Positions 9,820 through 21,189 of a stretch of 64,000 nt of DNA are shown one piece after another. Position numbers and translations under genes: made by a program. The stretch's first letter is position 1. Each line of letters begins with the position of its first letter. Origin of the DNA: Arcobacter cloacae (GTDB lineage: Bacteria > Campylobacterota > Campylobacteria > Campylobacterales > Arcobacteraceae); NCBI RefSeq assembly GCF_013201935.1, contig NZ_CP053833.1:1860001-1924000 (forward strand), given 5' to 3'. The notes below the pieces were generated by a model that did not search any database, was not told where the DNA came from, and worked only from the letters and a program-made list of their open reading frames with translations.

Positions 9820-10842
9820 TTGCCAAAAATTTTACTAAATAAAGAGAATCTATTTTACAATTTAGAGCAAATTTCACAAAAAGCCACTTCAAAAGATAAG
9901 GTTGCAGTTGTGTTAAAAGACAATGCTTACGGACATGGTATTTTAGAAATAGGAAAACTTGCAAATGAATTTGGAATAAAAAAAGCAGTAGTTAGAACAC
10001 TTGATGATGCTTTAAAAATTGAGAAATTATTTGACTATATTTTAATCCTTGCAGAAAAATCTTTTCACACTTATTCACATACTTTTCACATAGCAATAAA
10101 CAGCCTAGAAGACATAAAAAATATCCCAGAAAATGCCAATGTTCACATCAAAGTTGATACAGGAATGCATCGAAATGGAATTTTACCAAACCAATTAGAA
10201 AAGGCTTTTTTAGGGCTTTTAGAGAAAAAAATAACAATAACTGGGGTTTTCACTCACCACAAAGGTGCCGATGAATTATCAACAAATTTCTTCTGGCAAA
10301 AAGCTGTTTTTTCTAGGGTAAAAGAGGATGTGAAAAGAATATGTGAAAAACTTTTACTCCCTCTTCCAGCACTTCATTCTTGTAATTCAGCAGCACTTTT
10401 TAGAACGTCACAATTTGATGAAGATTTTGCAAGAGTTGGAATCGCAACTTATGGTTATTTAGACAATGCAGGAGTATTTAATTTTCCAAAATTAAAACCT
10501 GTTATGTCACTTTGGGCTAATAAACTATCAACAAGAGAGTTAAAAAAAGGACAAAGTGTTGGATATGGAGGAACTTTTACTGCAAAAGAAAATATGATAG
10601 TTTCTACATATGATATTGGATATGGAGATGGTTTTTTAAGACTAAATGAGAAAGATTCATATACAACTCCAAAAGGTTATAGAGTTTTAGGTCGCGTTTC
10701 TATGGATAATCTATCTTTAGATACAGATGAAGAAAAAGTTTGTATTTTTGATGATGTTACAGCTTTATCAAAAGTTCATAATACAATAACATATGAAATC
10801 ACAACAACATTAAATCCAAATATAGAAAAAGAGATAATATGA
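9820..10842 (+). CDS. alr: Alanine racemase
   Basis: PLP enzyme converting L- to D-alanine for peptidoglycan. PLP lysine K33 is in [11 protein letters not shown]; the C-terminal beta domain carries the tyrosine motif [10 protein letters not shown] followed by [10 protein letters not shown] and [11 protein letters not shown]. The 340 residues are slightly shorter than typical (about 360) but no domain is missing. The start is TTG, two bases after the uvrC stop, so it relies on coupling. Its stop overlaps the next gene by four bases (ATGA). Confidence 0.95.
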   Translation: MPKILLNKENLFYNLEQISQKATSKDKVAVVLKDNAYGHGILEIGKLANEFGIKKAVVRTLDDALKIEKLFDYILILAEKSFHTYSHTFHIAINSLEDIKNIPENANVHIKVDTGMHRNGILPNQLEKAFLGLLEKKITITGVFTHHKGADELSTNFFWQKAVFSRVKEDVKRICEKLLLPLPALHSCNSAALFRTSQFDEDFARVGIATYGYLDNAGVFNFPKLKPVMSLWANKLSTRELKKGQSVGYGGTFTAKENMIVSTYDIGYGDGFLRLNEKDSYTTPKGYRVLGRVSMDNLSLDTDEEKVCIFDDVTALSKVHNTITYEITTTLNPNIEKEII

Positions 10843-11507
10843 AAAAAATAATCCTTGCCTTTTTTATAGTTATTAACTCTTTAAGTGCTATAACTTTTGA
10901 AGAGGTTTATACTATTCATAAAGTACAAGGTTCACTAAAAGCTTTGAAATATTATAGGGAATTAGAAAAACAAAATAATCCAAAAGCTATCTATGAATTA
11001 GGTGTTATTCATCTACAAGGTGATGGTATTGCAAAAAATATAAATAAAGCCTATGAATACTTTACAAAAGCTTCAGAACTAGGACATTTAGAATCTACTT
11101 ATGCTCTTGGAAAAATTCACCTTTCAAAATCGACTCACTATTATGACTTGACAAAAGCTTATAACTTTTTTGTTGATGCAGCAAATAAAGGTGATGCAAA
11201 ATCTCAACTTATGATAGGAAGATTTTTTCTAATGGGAGAGATTGTTGATAAAGATTATGAAAAAGCCATACACTATTTTAAACTTGCATCAAAACAAAAA
11301 GAGTATGAAGCAAACTGTTATATAGCATATATGTATGCTTCAGGAATGGGAGTTTTTCCAAACTTTGGTAGAGCCCATGTTTTTGCAAAAGACCAATATA
11401 AAAAAGGTGATAAACTTTGTATCAAAGTATGGAATGACTACAATTTAGGAAAATATCCTAAAGATGAATCTTGGAAAGTTGGAGATTATAATGAGCCTGT
11501 TAAGTAA
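10839..11507 (+). CDS. Exported Sel1-repeat protein
   Basis: 222 residues starting with a signal peptide ([20 protein letters not shown]). It then has consecutive Sel1-like TPR repeats ([68 protein letters not shown]), so a periplasmic scaffold with no catalytic signature. The start overlaps the alr stop by four bases. Related Sel1/Hcp-type proteins are common in Helicobacter and Campylobacter; a link to the cell envelope is inferred from export and neighbourhood only. Confidence 0.85.
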   Translation: MKKIILAFFIVINSLSAITFEEVYTIHKVQGSLKALKYYRELEKQNNPKAIYELGVIHLQGDGIAKNINKAYEYFTKASELGHLESTYALGKIHLSKSTHYYDLTKAYNFFVDAANKGDAKSQLMIGRFFLMGEIVDKDYEKAIHYFKLASKQKEYEANCYIAYMYASGMGVFPNFGRAHVFAKDQYKKGDKLCIKVWNDYNLGKYPKDESWKVGDYNEPVK

Positions 11508-11542
11508 TTAAAATATAGCTTATTCTTTTATGGCTATTTTAA
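11508..11542. terminator. Imperfect bidirectional terminator between convergent genes
   Basis: TTAAAATATAGC (11508-11519) pairs with GCTATTTTAA (11533-11542) with a small bulge and a 13-base loop. It lies exactly where the Sel1 gene and the reverse Nudix gene converge. T-rich runs occur on both outward sides. Confidence 0.4.
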
Positions 11543-12195
11543 TACTTTTCAATAACATCTTTTATTAAAACCGAAGTAATTCCCCAAATTACTTCTCCTT
11601 CATATTCATAAACCCAGATTTTATGTTTTTTATTTCCCCAAGGTTTTTTATAAGTATCAGGAAGTCCTAACTCTTCAACTGGAAAAAAAATCTCTTTATT
11701 TCCATTTTCATCTATTTTATATGGTTGAATTTCATGAGCTAAAGTATACTCTTTTGGTTTATGTTCTTTAAAAAAAGATATAGGAATAACGATAGTTTTT
11801 TCAACCTCATTATGGTCTATTTTCATATTTTTATATGCTTTTTTCTTAACTCTTGCTACAAAAGATTCAATAACAGCACCAATGGGAGCTACATAAGTAT
11901 CAAGCTGTCCTAAAATTTTTATATCTTTTTTAGGAATTCCTAACTCTTCAAAAGTCTCTCTTAAAGCTGTATCTTTAAAGTCTTTATCAACTCCCTCTTC
12001 AAAACCACCACCAGGAAAACAAATATCTCCACCTTGTCTAATATGTGCTGCTCTTTTTTGAAATAAAAGATGATATTCTCCTTTTATTTTAACTATTGGT
12101 ATTAAAACCGCACTATTAAAAAATCTATGTCGTCCCAAAACATTTGGATGTTTTGGTAAGTTTGATACTAATTTTTTTAAATTGTCTTTTTTCAT
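11539..12195 (-). CDS. Nudix hydrolase of the CoA-pyrophosphatase (NudL/UPF0035) type
   Basis: 218 residues. The UPF0035 signature RAAHIRQGGDICFPGGGFE is followed by a Nudix box ending RETFEELGI, which has the acidic residues that bind the metal. The family typically hydrolyses CoA and derivatives to phosphopantetheine and 3',5'-ADP. The C-terminal half is longer than in E. coli NudL and contains VWGITSVLIKDVI. It begins 2 bases after the bioA stop, so it is cotranscribed with bioA. A functional tie to biotin synthesis is not apparent beyond pimeloyl/CoA chemistry, which is speculation. Confidence 0.85.
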   Translation of the reverse strand: MKKDNLKKLVSNLPKHPNVLGRHRFFNSAVLIPIVKIKGEYHLLFQKRAAHIRQGGDICFPGGGFEEGVDKDFKDTALRETFEELGIPKKDIKILGQLDTYVAPIGAVIESFVARVKKKAYKNMKIDHNEVEKTIVIPISFFKEHKPKEYTLAHEIQPYKIDENGNKEIFFPVEELGLPDTYKKPWGNKKHKIWVYEYEGEVIWGITSVLIKDVIEKY

Positions 12196-12197
12196 TT

Positions 12198-13463
12198 TTA
12201 TTTCTTTATTGACTTTATTGCATCAATCATTGTTCTTATTATTTTTATTAAATCTTTCTCTTCTATGGTGTATGCAACAATTGAATAAACAAGTTTTCCA
12301 AATGGTCTTATCCAAACTCCATTTTTTACACAATAATCTTGAACTTGTTGTGCATAACAATCATCTTTTAACTCAATAATTCCAATTGCTCCAATATTTC
12401 TTACATCTTTTACTAAATCAATATTTCTTGCACTTTCTAACTCTTTTGAAAAAATCTCTTCAATTTTTTTTACATTATTTTGCCAATTACTTTCAAGTAA
12501 TAAATCAATACTTGCATTTGCAACGCTACAAGCCAAAGGATTAGCCATAAATGTTGGTCCATGCATTAATACACCAATTTCGCTATTTGAAATAGTATCA
12601 CTCACATTTTTAGATGTAATCATAGCAGCCATAGTCATATAACCACCAGTTAAACCTTTTCCAACAGTTATAATATCAGGTTTTATATCTGCCCACTCAC
12701 AAGCAAACATTTTTCCCGTATGTCCAAAACCCGTTGCTATTTCATCTGCAATTAATAAAATATCGTATTTAGTACAAAGTTCTCTTGCTTTTTTTAGATA
12801 TAAAGGATTATAAATTCTCATTCCACCAGCTCCTTGAACTATTGGCTCAAGGATAAATCCAGCTATCTCTTTATGATGTTTTTCAAAATTTTCTTCTAAA
12901 TCTCTAATTGATTCTAAACAATCACTTTCAAATCCTAACGCTGGTGCTTTTGAAAAAATGTGTTCACTTAAATATGAACCATAAATACTATGCATAGAAT
13001 TTTGTGGATCACATACACTCATAGCTCCCAAAGTGTCACCATGATAAGCATTTTGTAAAGCTAAAAACTTATATTTTTTTAAACCCTTTGCTTTTTGATA
13101 AAGTATCGCTGTTTTCAATGCAACTTCAACTGATACAGAACCACTATCACATAAAAAAACAGAATTAAGTCCAGTTAATTCAACTAATTTTTTACTTAAA
13201 AGGGAAGCTTGTTCATGAGCTAAACCACCAAACATAATATGTGGCATGATCTCAACTTGCTTTTTTAAGGCTTCATTTAATTTTGAATGATTATAACCAT
13301 GAATTGCACTCCACCATGAACTCATAGCATCTATTAATTCTTCACCTGTTTCTAAGAAAATTGACGTTTTATTTGTACTTTTAACTGGAAGAATTTTTGT
13401 TTTTGAAGGAAGTGCATTATAAGGATGCCAAACGTGATATTTATCAATTTCTAACCAATTCAA
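12198..13463 (-). CDS. bioA: Adenosylmethionine-8-amino-7-oxononanoate aminotransferase
   Basis: Biotin pathway PLP enzyme that uses SAM as amino donor to make 7,8-diaminopelargonate. 421 residues, full length. Diagnostic features: N-terminal DKYHVWHPYNALPS, SSWWSAIHGYNH (the WW-x-x-x-HGY substrate loop of BioA), DEIATGFGHTGKMFACEWA, the PLP lysine in TVGKGLTGGYMTMAA, and HGPTFMANPLAC. The start is TTG (TTGAATTGG on the minus strand) preceded by GGAAAA. No other biotin gene is adjacent. Confidence 0.96.
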   Translation of the reverse strand: MNWLEIDKYHVWHPYNALPSKTKILPVKSTNKTSIFLETGEELIDAMSSWWSAIHGYNHSKLNEALKKQVEIMPHIMFGGLAHEQASLLSKKLVELTGLNSVFLCDSGSVSVEVALKTAILYQKAKGLKKYKFLALQNAYHGDTLGAMSVCDPQNSMHSIYGSYLSEHIFSKAPALGFESDCLESIRDLEENFEKHHKEIAGFILEPIVQGAGGMRIYNPLYLKKARELCTKYDILLIADEIATGFGHTGKMFACEWADIKPDIITVGKGLTGGYMTMAAMITSKNVSDTISNSEIGVLMHGPTFMANPLACSVANASIDLLLESNWQNNVKKIEEIFSKELESARNIDLVKDVRNIGAIGIIELKDDCYAQQVQDYCVKNGVWIRPFGKLVYSIVAYTIEEKDLIKIIRTMIDAIKSIKK

Positions 13464-13524
13464 TAATTTTCCTAATTTATTTATAAAAAAAATTATATCT
13501 AAAGATTATTACAAAATTGATAAA

Positions 13525-16134
13525 TTATATAGCAATATCAAGTGTTATTAAAACTAGAGCTCCTTTATATCTTCTATTTTTATATTCATACTCTACATTT
13601 GAAATTTCAATATTTCCGTTCATATGTTTGTGAATTATTTCTTGACACATATAAAGCCCTATACCTGTACCTTGATTTTGATGTTTTGTAGTAAAATAAG
13701 GTTCAAAAACTTTTTCTATAATGTCAAGATTTATCCCACCTGCATTATCTCTTATTTTGATATAGACTTTAGAACCAACTCTTTTAATATCAATAAATAT
13801 TAATTTTTCTTCATTTTCTAAAGATTCTAATGCATCTTTTGAATTATTTAGGATATTTATTAATACTTGAATTAACTCTGTTTCATAACCATCTATTTTA
13901 ACATTATCAAAATTCTGAATAATAGTTATTTTATTTTCTACAAAATTAGCACCCAATAAATCAATAGTTTTTTTAAAACACTCTTCTATATAAAATATCT
14001 CTTTTTCTCTTTGTGGTTTAAAGAAATATCTAAAATCATCTATTGTATTTGATAAATATTTTGAAGTATTTACAATTGAATCTATAGTTTTTACTAAGAA
14101 CTCATCATCTAAATCATTTAAATCTTTTTTTAATTTTAAGCCTGTTGCATTTGTTGTTATTAAAGATAAAGGTTGTCTCCACTGATGAGCAATATTTTCA
14201 ATCATTTGTCCCATTGAAACCATTTTTTGTTGTTGAGATAATAATCTATCTTTTTTGAGATTTTTTTCTACTTCTTCTTTTATTCTATTTTCTAATTTAC
14301 TATTCATTTCTTGTAAAGATTTAGTTTTTTCTTCAACTGCTATTTTTAAACTGTCATTCATCTTTGCAAGTAATCTTTGTCTATATAATATAGCTATAAA
14401 TATTATCAATAAAACTATTGCTATTTTCCAAAGAATTGAATAATCAAACTCTTTTTTATGTTCAGTAAAAATCCATTTATTTAAAATCTCATCTTTTACA
14501 TGAGAATCTATACTTAAAACAGCTTTTTGAAGTACACTAAATAATAAATTGTCTTCTTTATTAACAGCTATTGAAATATCAATATTCTCATCTAATTTAG
14601 ATGATATAGATAATTTTGAAAGATGTTTTGTTTGGATTTTATACCAAGTAGTCGATACGGTATCAACATGTCCAAAAGTTTCACCATCTAAAACTTTTTT
14701 CAATCCTTCATCTATATTTTTTACTTTAATAAATTCTATATTTTTATATTTTTCTTTTAGTTCATCGATTATTGCATACTCTTCAACTACAGATATTTTT
14801 TTATTTTTTAAAGTATTTAAATTATTTATAAATGAAACATCGCTTTTTGTTGAAAGAACAAATGGAATATTTAAATATGACTTTGTAAAAATAAAATTTT
14901 CTTCTCTTTCTTTTGTCCAAACCATTGATGGTAAAATATCACAATCACCTTTTTTTGCAAAATCAACTGACTCTTTCCAACTTGAAGTAGAAACTAATCT
15001 TATTGGTTTTTTTATTCTATTTTCAATCAAAGATACATAATCAGAAATAAATCCTATAAATTTATCATCTTTTATATCACTATAAGGCATGGCATTTGGA
15101 GTAACACACATATTTATAATATCTCTTTGTTCTAAATACTCTAATTCCGATTGAGAAAAAGTAAGATTTCTAAGATTATTTAAATCAAATACAAACTTCT
15201 CTAAATCAATTGGTTTTGGAACTAATCCCATTAAGTTATATAAGTCATGAATTCTTTGAATTTTATCTTTTTTTATTTCACCTAAATTTGAAGTATTAAA
15301 ATAAGAGAGTTTTCTTAACTCTTTTGCTTCATAAATTAGTTCATTTTTCTTTAAATTTTGATTATTATACTTATCAATTATAACATCAACACTCTCATTT
15401 ATATTTGAGTATGCATATTCCCAACCTTTTAAAGAGGCTTTTTTAAATAATAAAACTGTATTTAAATCATTATTTATAAGATTTTCACTTGTATATAACA
15501 TATCGCTATACATATCAAAACCAAACTTTTTTGGGTCAAAAACATTATATTCTATACCTCTTTTTTGAAGTTCATAAGGAGATTTTGATATATATGCTGA
15601 AATAACATCGGTGTTTTTATTTATTAAATCATCGATATTATGAGTGTGTTTAAGAAATTTGATATTATCAATTTTTACTTTATTAGAAATAATCATGGCT
15701 TTTAAAGATACTTCACTTGAATCATCTATAGTAGTCATAACCCTTTTATTTGAGAAATCATTTACACTATTTATACCTGACTCTTTTGTACTAACCAATA
15801 TCAAAGGTGTTGCTTGAAAAAGTGCATATAAAGCTACAATATTTCTATCTTTTGCCCTTTCTAAAATAAGAGTTTCTCTTCCAACAGCAAAATCAAACTT
15901 TCCTTCACTTACTTCTTTGGGAATATCAACATCAAAATTAAAAGGGATAATTTCTACATCAAAACCTAATTCTTCATAAAAACCTTTCTCTTTAGCCATA
16001 TAATATCCAGCAAATTGGAACTGATCAAACCAAGAAAGATGTAAAGTTATTTTTTTTAATTCCTTCGAAAAAGAAAAAGTAGAAATAAGTAAAAGGAATA
16101 AAATAATCGTATTTATTTTTTTTATTAATCTCAA
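13525..16134 (-). CDS. Sensor histidine kinase with tandem periplasmic binding-protein sensors (NMT1/THI5-like plus SBP_bac_3)
   Basis: 869 residues. A signal/anchor (about 5-24) precedes an NMT1/THI5-like solute-binding domain (LHLSWFDQFQFAGYYMAKEKGFYEELGFDVEI...) to about 240. A second binding-protein domain of the amino-acid type follows at about 325-560 (INMCVTPNAMPYSD; GFISDYVSLIENRI). Then come one transmembrane helix (about 570-590), a coiled coil, the phospho-acceptor H-box (QMIENIAHQWRQPLSLITTNATG) and an ATPase domain (INILNNSKDAL; DNAGGI; GTGIGLYMC). It should detect small periplasmic solutes, perhaps a thiamine-pyrimidine-like compound. No response regulator gene is adjacent, so the partner is unknown. 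Confidence 0.93.
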   Translation of the reverse strand: MRLIKKINTIILFLLLISTFSFSKELKKITLHLSWFDQFQFAGYYMAKEKGFYEELGFDVEIIPFNFDVDIPKEVSEGKFDFAVGRETLILERAKDRNIVALYALFQATPLILVSTKESGINSVNDFSNKRVMTTIDDSSEVSLKAMIISNKVKIDNIKFLKHTHNIDDLINKNTDVISAYISKSPYELQKRGIEYNVFDPKKFGFDMYSDMLYTSENLINNDLNTVLLFKKASLKGWEYAYSNINESVDVIIDKYNNQNLKKNELIYEAKELRKLSYFNTSNLGEIKKDKIQRIHDLYNLMGLVPKPIDLEKFVFDLNNLRNLTFSQSELEYLEQRDIINMCVTPNAMPYSDIKDDKFIGFISDYVSLIENRIKKPIRLVSTSSWKESVDFAKKGDCDILPSMVWTKEREENFIFTKSYLNIPFVLSTKSDVSFINNLNTLKNKKISVVEEYAIIDELKEKYKNIEFIKVKNIDEGLKKVLDGETFGHVDTVSTTWYKIQTKHLSKLSISSKLDENIDISIAVNKEDNLLFSVLQKAVLSIDSHVKDEILNKWIFTEHKKEFDYSILWKIAIVLLIIFIAILYRQRLLAKMNDSLKIAVEEKTKSLQEMNSKLENRIKEEVEKNLKKDRLLSQQQKMVSMGQMIENIAHQWRQPLSLITTNATGLKLKKDLNDLDDEFLVKTIDSIVNTSKYLSNTIDDFRYFFKPQREKEIFYIEECFKKTIDLLGANFVENKITIIQNFDNVKIDGYETELIQVLINILNNSKDALESLENEEKLIFIDIKRVGSKVYIKIRDNAGGINLDIIEKVFEPYFTTKHQNQGTGIGLYMCQEIIHKHMNGNIEISNVEYEYKNRRYKGALVLITLDIAI

Positions 16135-16202
16135 ACATATACCCCTATAAATAGTTACTGAGTATATCCAAAATAGTTTTAAAAAGTAAAGAAAAAAAGT
16201 GT

Positions 16203-16244
16203 AAAATTTATACCAAAAAAGTTATCCTTAATGGTATAAATTTT
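16203..16244 (-). terminator. Strong stem-loop terminator downstream of purH
   Basis: A 13-base inverted repeat (AAAATTTATACCA at 16203-16215 with its complement at 16232-16244) has a 16-base loop just past the purH stop. In the minus-strand direction a T-run (CTTTTTTTC) follows a few bases later. It also isolates the sensor-kinase promoter region. Confidence 0.6.
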
Positions 16245-16253
16245 ATTTATTTT

Positions 16254-17786
16254 CTAATGTAAGAAGTGTCTAATACCAGAAAAATATAATGCCATGTCAT
16301 GTTCGTTAGCAGCTTCAATGATTTCATCATCTCTAATACTTCCACCTGGCTCAATTACACATTTAACCCCTGCACTTGCAGCAGCATCAATACTATCTCT
16401 AAATGGAAAGAAAGCTTCACTAGCTAATACAGCACCAGTTACATCAAGTCCCATATCTTCAGCTTTTCTAAGTGCAGCTTTTGAAGCATCAACTCTTGAA
16501 GTCATACCCATACCAACAGCTACCATTGCAGAATTTTTAACATAAACAACACAGTTTGATTTTGTTAAACTTGCAATTTTATACGCTATTTCCATATCTT
16601 TTACTTCTTGTTCTGTTGCAATTCTTTTTGACATAAGTTTAGAATTTCGTACTTCATCTTCTGCAACTTTATCAGCATCTTGGAATACAAATCCACCATC
16701 AACTCTTTTGAAATCAATATCATCATTTGCAAGTTCTAAATATTGTGTTCCTTGTTCAAAAAGTTTGATTCTTTTTTTAGATTCAAATACTTTAACAGCA
16801 TCTTCAGTAAATCCTGCTGCAAATACTACTTCTAGGAAAATCTCATTCATTTTTTGTGCTAATTCTTCATCAACAATTCCATTAACAGCAACTACTCCAC
16901 CAAAAGCAGAAACTGGATCACATTTTAAAGCTTCAACATAAGACTCTAATAGTGTATCTTTAATTGCAAATCCACAAGGGTTTCCATGTTTTACAATACA
17001 AACAGCCTTATCTTTTCCAAATGCAGCAGCAATTTTTGCAGCTCCACTAATATCTCCCATATTATTAAATGATGCTTCACCTTTTATTGTTTTAAATTTA
17101 TTAGTAAATTGCGCATCAAACTCATATAAAGCACCTTTTTGATGTGGATTTTCACCATATCTTGTATCAAATACTTTAGTTCCTACTATAAATTGTTTAG
17201 CTCCAAATCCACCATTAAATCTTTTATTCATATAATTTGCAATCATAGAATCATAAGCAGCTGTGTGTTCATAAGCCTTAATCATCATATCTCTTCTAAA
17301 CTCAACTGTGTTTGTGTCATTTTTAAGATTATTTAATACTAAATCATAATCAGCAACATCTGTAACAATAATTACTGAATCAAAATTTTTAGCAGCACTT
17401 CTTACCATTGCTGGTCCACCAATATCAATATTTTCAATAATCTCTTCAAAATCATCAGTTTTTTCTATTGTTGCTTTAAATGGATATAAGTTTACACAAA
17501 CCAAATCAATTCCCTCAACACCTAACTCTTTAGCTTGGTCAAGGTGAGATTGTTTATCTCGTCTATGTAAAATTCCACCATGAATATAAGGATTTAAAGT
17601 CTTAACTCTTCCTTCAAAACATTCAGGAAATTTTGTAACTTCATTTGCTTCAATTACTGCAATTCCAGCATCTTTAAGTTTATTATATGTTCCACCTGTT
17701 GAAATTATTTCATAACCTAAATTTACTAACTCTTTAGCAAAATTTTCAACACCACTTTTATCGCTAACACTGATTAATGCTCTCAT
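16254..17786 (-). CDS. purH: Bifunctional AICAR transformylase / IMP cyclohydrolase
   Basis: Carries out the last two steps of IMP synthesis. 510 residues, normal length. The N-terminal MGS-like cyclohydrolase domain includes [18 protein letters not shown] and the STGGTYNKL loop; the C-terminal transformylase domain has [13 protein letters not shown] (KHxNPCG catalytic motif) and ends [32 protein letters not shown], the normal PurH terminus. It lies downstream of purL in the same direction, but a clear purL terminator lies between, so it probably has its own promoter in the roughly 35 bases after that hairpin or depends on read-through. Confidence 0.98.
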   Translation of the reverse strand: MRALISVSDKSGVENFAKELVNLGYEIISTGGTYNKLKDAGIAVIEANEVTKFPECFEGRVKTLNPYIHGGILHRRDKQSHLDQAKELGVEGIDLVCVNLYPFKATIEKTDDFEEIIENIDIGGPAMVRSAAKNFDSVIIVTDVADYDLVLNNLKNDTNTVEFRRDMMIKAYEHTAAYDSMIANYMNKRFNGGFGAKQFIVGTKVFDTRYGENPHQKGALYEFDAQFTNKFKTIKGEASFNNMGDISGAAKIAAAFGKDKAVCIVKHGNPCGFAIKDTLLESYVEALKCDPVSAFGGVVAVNGIVDEELAQKMNEIFLEVVFAAGFTEDAVKVFESKKRIKLFEQGTQYLELANDDIDFKRVDGGFVFQDADKVAEDEVRNSKLMSKRIATEQEVKDMEIAYKIASLTKSNCVVYVKNSAMVAVGMGMTSRVDASKAALRKAEDMGLDVTGAVLASEAFFPFRDSIDAAASAGVKCVIEPGGSIRDDEIIEAANEHDMALYFSGIRHFLH

Positions 17787-17820
17787 TTAGTTTTTCTCCC
17801 ACTATAAAATATTTAGAAAT

Positions 17821-17859
17821 AAAAAAAGCCAAACCTCTATATTTCAAGATGTTTGGCTT
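17821..17859 (-). terminator. Rho-independent terminator of purL
   Basis: AAGCCAAAC (17826-17834) pairs perfectly with GTTTGGCTT (17851-17859) around a 16-base loop. On the minus strand the stem is followed by seven T residues (17821-17827). It sits 15 bases after the purL stop. Confidence 0.85.
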
Positions 17860-17873
17860 AAAAATACTTTTTA

Positions 17874-20087
17874 TTATAAATCTTGTTCTATTACTTGCTT
17901 AAATCTATTGAAATAAACATCACTAGCTTTATCTAAATCTTTATAAATATCATTTATAGAGATTTTATCACCTTGAACAACACCTATTTTTGTACATTCA
18001 ATATTATTAGCTTTTGCAATTTTTTCAAATGCTTCACAATTTGATGGATTAACTTCAACTATTGCTCTACTTAAAGATTCTGCAAAAATATCTTTAGAAT
18101 CATTTAAAGAGATAGATACTTCAACACCTTTTTGTCCAACAACAGCCATTTTTGCTAATGCAATTGCAATTCCACCAACATTTACATCTTTTGCAGCTTT
18201 TAATAAACCTTGTTTATTAGCTTCAATTACTGTATTCCAAAGTGCCAACTCTTTTGAGAAATCAACTTCAGGATGAACACCAGCTACTTTTCCATACATT
18301 TTTTTAAGATATAAAGAAGCACCAAATTCATCTCTTGTTTCACCTAAAAGATATAATATATTCCCATTTTCTTGAACAGCTGATGGTAAAACTTTATTAG
18401 CATCTTCATTTACTCCAACCATTGCAATTGATGGAGTAGGAAATACACTTACACCATTAGTTTCATTGTATAAAGAAACATTTCCACCAATAACAGGAGT
18501 ATTTAACTCTTTACAAGCTTTTTTAATTCCTTCACAACAAGCAGCAAATTGCCACATTACTTCAGGATTTTGAGGATTACCAAAATTTAAACAATCTGTA
18601 ATAGCTTTTGGAACTGCTCCAGTCATTGCAACATTTCTTCCAGATTCCATAACAGCTGCTGCAGCTCCAAGTTCAGGATTAATATAACAAAGTCTTGTAT
18701 TACAATCAGCACTCATAGCTAATGCTTTTCCTGTCTCTTTGATTCTAATACTTGAACCATCTAAAGAACCTGGTCCTTTAATTGTGTTTGTTTGAACCAT
18801 AGAGTCATATTGAGAATAAACCCAAGATTTATCAACAACTTCCATATCAGAAAACAAATCATCAAAAGCAATTTGATTTGAAATCTCTTTGTCTAAAGAG
18901 ATATTTTCAATTCCATCTAAATAAGCTGGTTTCTTTGTTGGTCTATCTAAAACTGGAGCTTGCTCAGATACTGGTTGAACTGGAACTTCCGCAACTTTCT
19001 CACCATGCCAGAATAATTCCATATTTCCAGTTGCAGTTACTTCACCAATTACTGCTACATCTAATTCCCATTTTTCAAAAATATCAATAATTGCTTGCTC
19101 ACAACCTTTTTTAGCACAAATAAGCATTCTTTCTTGAGACTCTGAAAGCATGAAATCATAAGGAGTCATTCCCTCTTCTCTAGCTGGAACTTTATCTAAG
19201 TGCATAATCATTCCTGAACCACTTCGTCCAGCCATTTCAAATGAAGAAGAAGTAAGACCAGCTGCACCCATATCTTGAATACCAACAATTAGATCTGTTT
19301 TAAATAACTCTAAACAAGCTTCTAAAAGTAATTTTTCAGTAAATGGATCTCCAACTTGAACTGTTGGTCTTTTTGATTCAGAATCTTCATCAAATGAAGC
19401 AGAACTCATAACAGCTCCACCTAAACCATCACGTCCTGTTTTACTTCCAACATACATTACAGGATTTCCTATACCTTCTGCTCTTCCATAAAAAATCTCA
19501 TCAGTTTTAGCTAAACCTAAAGTAAATGCATTTACAAGATTATTTCCTGCGTAACACTCTTCAAATGTAGTTTCTCCACCAATTGTTGGAACACCCATAC
19601 AATTACCATATCCACCAATACCAGCAACAACACCTCTTAATAAATATCTATGTTTTTGCGCAGTTTCACTGTTTCCTTCAATTGAAGCAAATCTAATAGA
19701 GTTCATATTTGCAATAGGACGTGCTCCCATTGTAAATACATCCCTTAAAATTCCTCCAACTCCAGTTGCAGCACCTTGATAAGGCTCTATAAATGATGGA
19801 TGATTGTGTGATTCCATTTTAAATACAGCAGCATAACCATCACCAATATCAATAACACCAGCATTTTCACCTGGACCTTGAATAACCCAAGGAGCTTTTG
19901 TTGGAAAACCACTTAAATATTTTTTACTTGATTTATATGAGCAATGCTCAGACCACATAGCAGAGAAGATACCAATTTCTACATAGTTTGGTTCTCTTCC
20001 TAAAATTTCTTTGATATTTTCAAATTCTTCAAGTGTTAAAGAGTGAGCAAGTGCTATCTCTTGAAGGTTCATCTCTTGTTTTTGCAT
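17874..20087 (-). CDS. purL: Phosphoribosylformylglycinamidine synthase, small-type PurL
   Basis: ATP-dependent amidation of FGAR to FGAM in purine synthesis. 737 residues, matching the small PurL that works with separate PurQ and PurS, not the 1300-residue fused enzyme. Motifs: [17 protein letters not shown] (N-terminal catalytic histidine loop), [46 protein letters not shown], and [16 protein letters not shown]. The start ATG has GGCGAAAG before it. purQ and purS are not in this window. csd6 ends 63 bases upstream in the same direction. Confidence 0.98.
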   Translation of the reverse strand: MQKQEMNLQEIALAHSLTLEEFENIKEILGREPNYVEIGIFSAMWSEHCSYKSSKKYLSGFPTKAPWVIQGPGENAGVIDIGDGYAAVFKMESHNHPSFIEPYQGAATGVGGILRDVFTMGARPIANMNSIRFASIEGNSETAQKHRYLLRGVVAGIGGYGNCMGVPTIGGETTFEECYAGNNLVNAFTLGLAKTDEIFYGRAEGIGNPVMYVGSKTGRDGLGGAVMSSASFDEDSESKRPTVQVGDPFTEKLLLEACLELFKTDLIVGIQDMGAAGLTSSSFEMAGRSGSGMIMHLDKVPAREEGMTPYDFMLSESQERMLICAKKGCEQAIIDIFEKWELDVAVIGEVTATGNMELFWHGEKVAEVPVQPVSEQAPVLDRPTKKPAYLDGIENISLDKEISNQIAFDDLFSDMEVVDKSWVYSQYDSMVQTNTIKGPGSLDGSSIRIKETGKALAMSADCNTRLCYINPELGAAAAVMESGRNVAMTGAVPKAITDCLNFGNPQNPEVMWQFAACCEGIKKACKELNTPVIGGNVSLYNETNGVSVFPTPSIAMVGVNEDANKVLPSAVQENGNILYLLGETRDEFGASLYLKKMYGKVAGVHPEVDFSKELALWNTVIEANKQGLLKAAKDVNVGGIAIALAKMAVVGQKGVEVSISLNDSKDIFAESLSRAIVEVNPSNCEAFEKIAKANNIECTKIGVVQGDKISINDIYKDLDKASDVYFNRFKQVIEQDL

Positions 20088-20150
20088 CTTTCGCCTTAAA
20101 ATATGGTTGTTAATTGTGGCGATTATACCTAAAAAGAGTTAAATTTTATT

Positions 20151-21122
20151 TTAATCTTCAGTTAGAATTTGTACTTGATTATTTATTATTTCTAAAAACA
20201 ACTCTTTTTTTCCATAAAACTTAACTGTTGGACTTAAATACTCTTCATCCATTAATATTTTAAACATTCTCTTATTTAAAGAGTTAGGATATGGTGCAAT
20301 ATCAATATTCCAAAGATTTATAGTTTTAGTTTCATTTTTTGCAAAAATTCTTGTTTTTTGTTCTTTAAACAAATTAAAATCAGATCTATCTGCTCTTTTG
20401 AAATCTTTTGAATAAAAAGAGAGATATTCATTTATATCTGAATATTTCCAAGCATCTTTCCATTTATAAATAAAAGATAAAATTAAAGCAATTTCATCCT
20501 TTGTAGCTTTTTTAAACTCATCTTGACTTGTTAGTAATATTGTTTTAGTATAATCAATACTATTTTCTAAATTAACTAATTCATTGTTATCTAAAGCTAT
20601 GCAACCTCTTGTAAATTTTTCTCTATCTCCATTAAAAGGCATTCCATGAATCCAAATTCCTGAACCATTTTTATTTAAACTTTTATCAAAAGTATTTGGA
20701 TAATTTGTAACTAAAGCTAAGGGACCATAAAATTGATCTAATTGAAGTTTTTTTTCTATCAATTCATAAGCACCTTCTGGAGTTTTTTTATCTCCTTCAA
20801 GAATCTTATCTCCAGAGGCTTCTCCAACAATGATATTATTTCTTAAAATTAACTTATAATCATCTTCAACTTTTTCATATAACGAGATTTCTAATTGTTC
20901 TTTTTGTGTCAATAAAACATACTTTTTTGTTTCATAATAACCTAAGTCAACATTTTTATTTTCTAAGTAACTTTTCCAATAATTTATGTCTTTTAAACTT
21001 TTTTCCAACTCTTTTTCAACACCACTAATACCCTGTTGTCTATATATATTTACTAAATCAACTGCGAACAAATTGATAGCGATTATTAATAGGCTTATAA
21101 TTTTAAACAATACTTTCTCCAT
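20151..21122 (-). CDS. csd6: Csd6/Pgp2-type L,D-carboxypeptidase (YkuD fold with NTF2-like C-terminus)
   Basis: Trims peptidoglycan tetrapeptides to tripeptides; in Helicobacter and Campylobacter this enzyme sets helical cell shape. The active site is SGIWIHGMPFNGDREKFTRG then C (YkuD His...SRGC pattern). After it comes an NTF2-like domain (WKDAWKYSDINEYLSFYSKDF) that accompanies Csd6/Pgp2. I place the start at the ATG at 21122, giving 323 residues that begin with a signal peptide (MEKVLFKIISLLIIAINLFA); a GTG at 21155 would add 11 residues and bury it. It is divergent from csd3, about 70 bases away. The L,D-transpeptidase family fold alone does not prove carboxypeptidase activity. Confidence 0.85.
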   Translation of the reverse strand: MEKVLFKIISLLIIAINLFAVDLVNIYRQQGISGVEKELEKSLKDINYWKSYLENKNVDLGYYETKKYVLLTQKEQLEISLYEKVEDDYKLILRNNIIVGEASGDKILEGDKKTPEGAYELIEKKLQLDQFYGPLALVTNYPNTFDKSLNKNGSGIWIHGMPFNGDREKFTRGCIALDNNELVNLENSIDYTKTILLTSQDEFKKATKDEIALILSFIYKWKDAWKYSDINEYLSFYSKDFKRADRSDFNLFKEQKTRIFAKNETKTINLWNIDIAPYPNSLNKRMFKILMDEEYLSPTVKFYGKKELFLEIINNQVQILTED

Positions 21123-21189
21123 GTTATCTTTAAGTTGCGCTATTGTACAATGCACATCCTAATTATTTAATAAAAAAAGTGACAAAACT

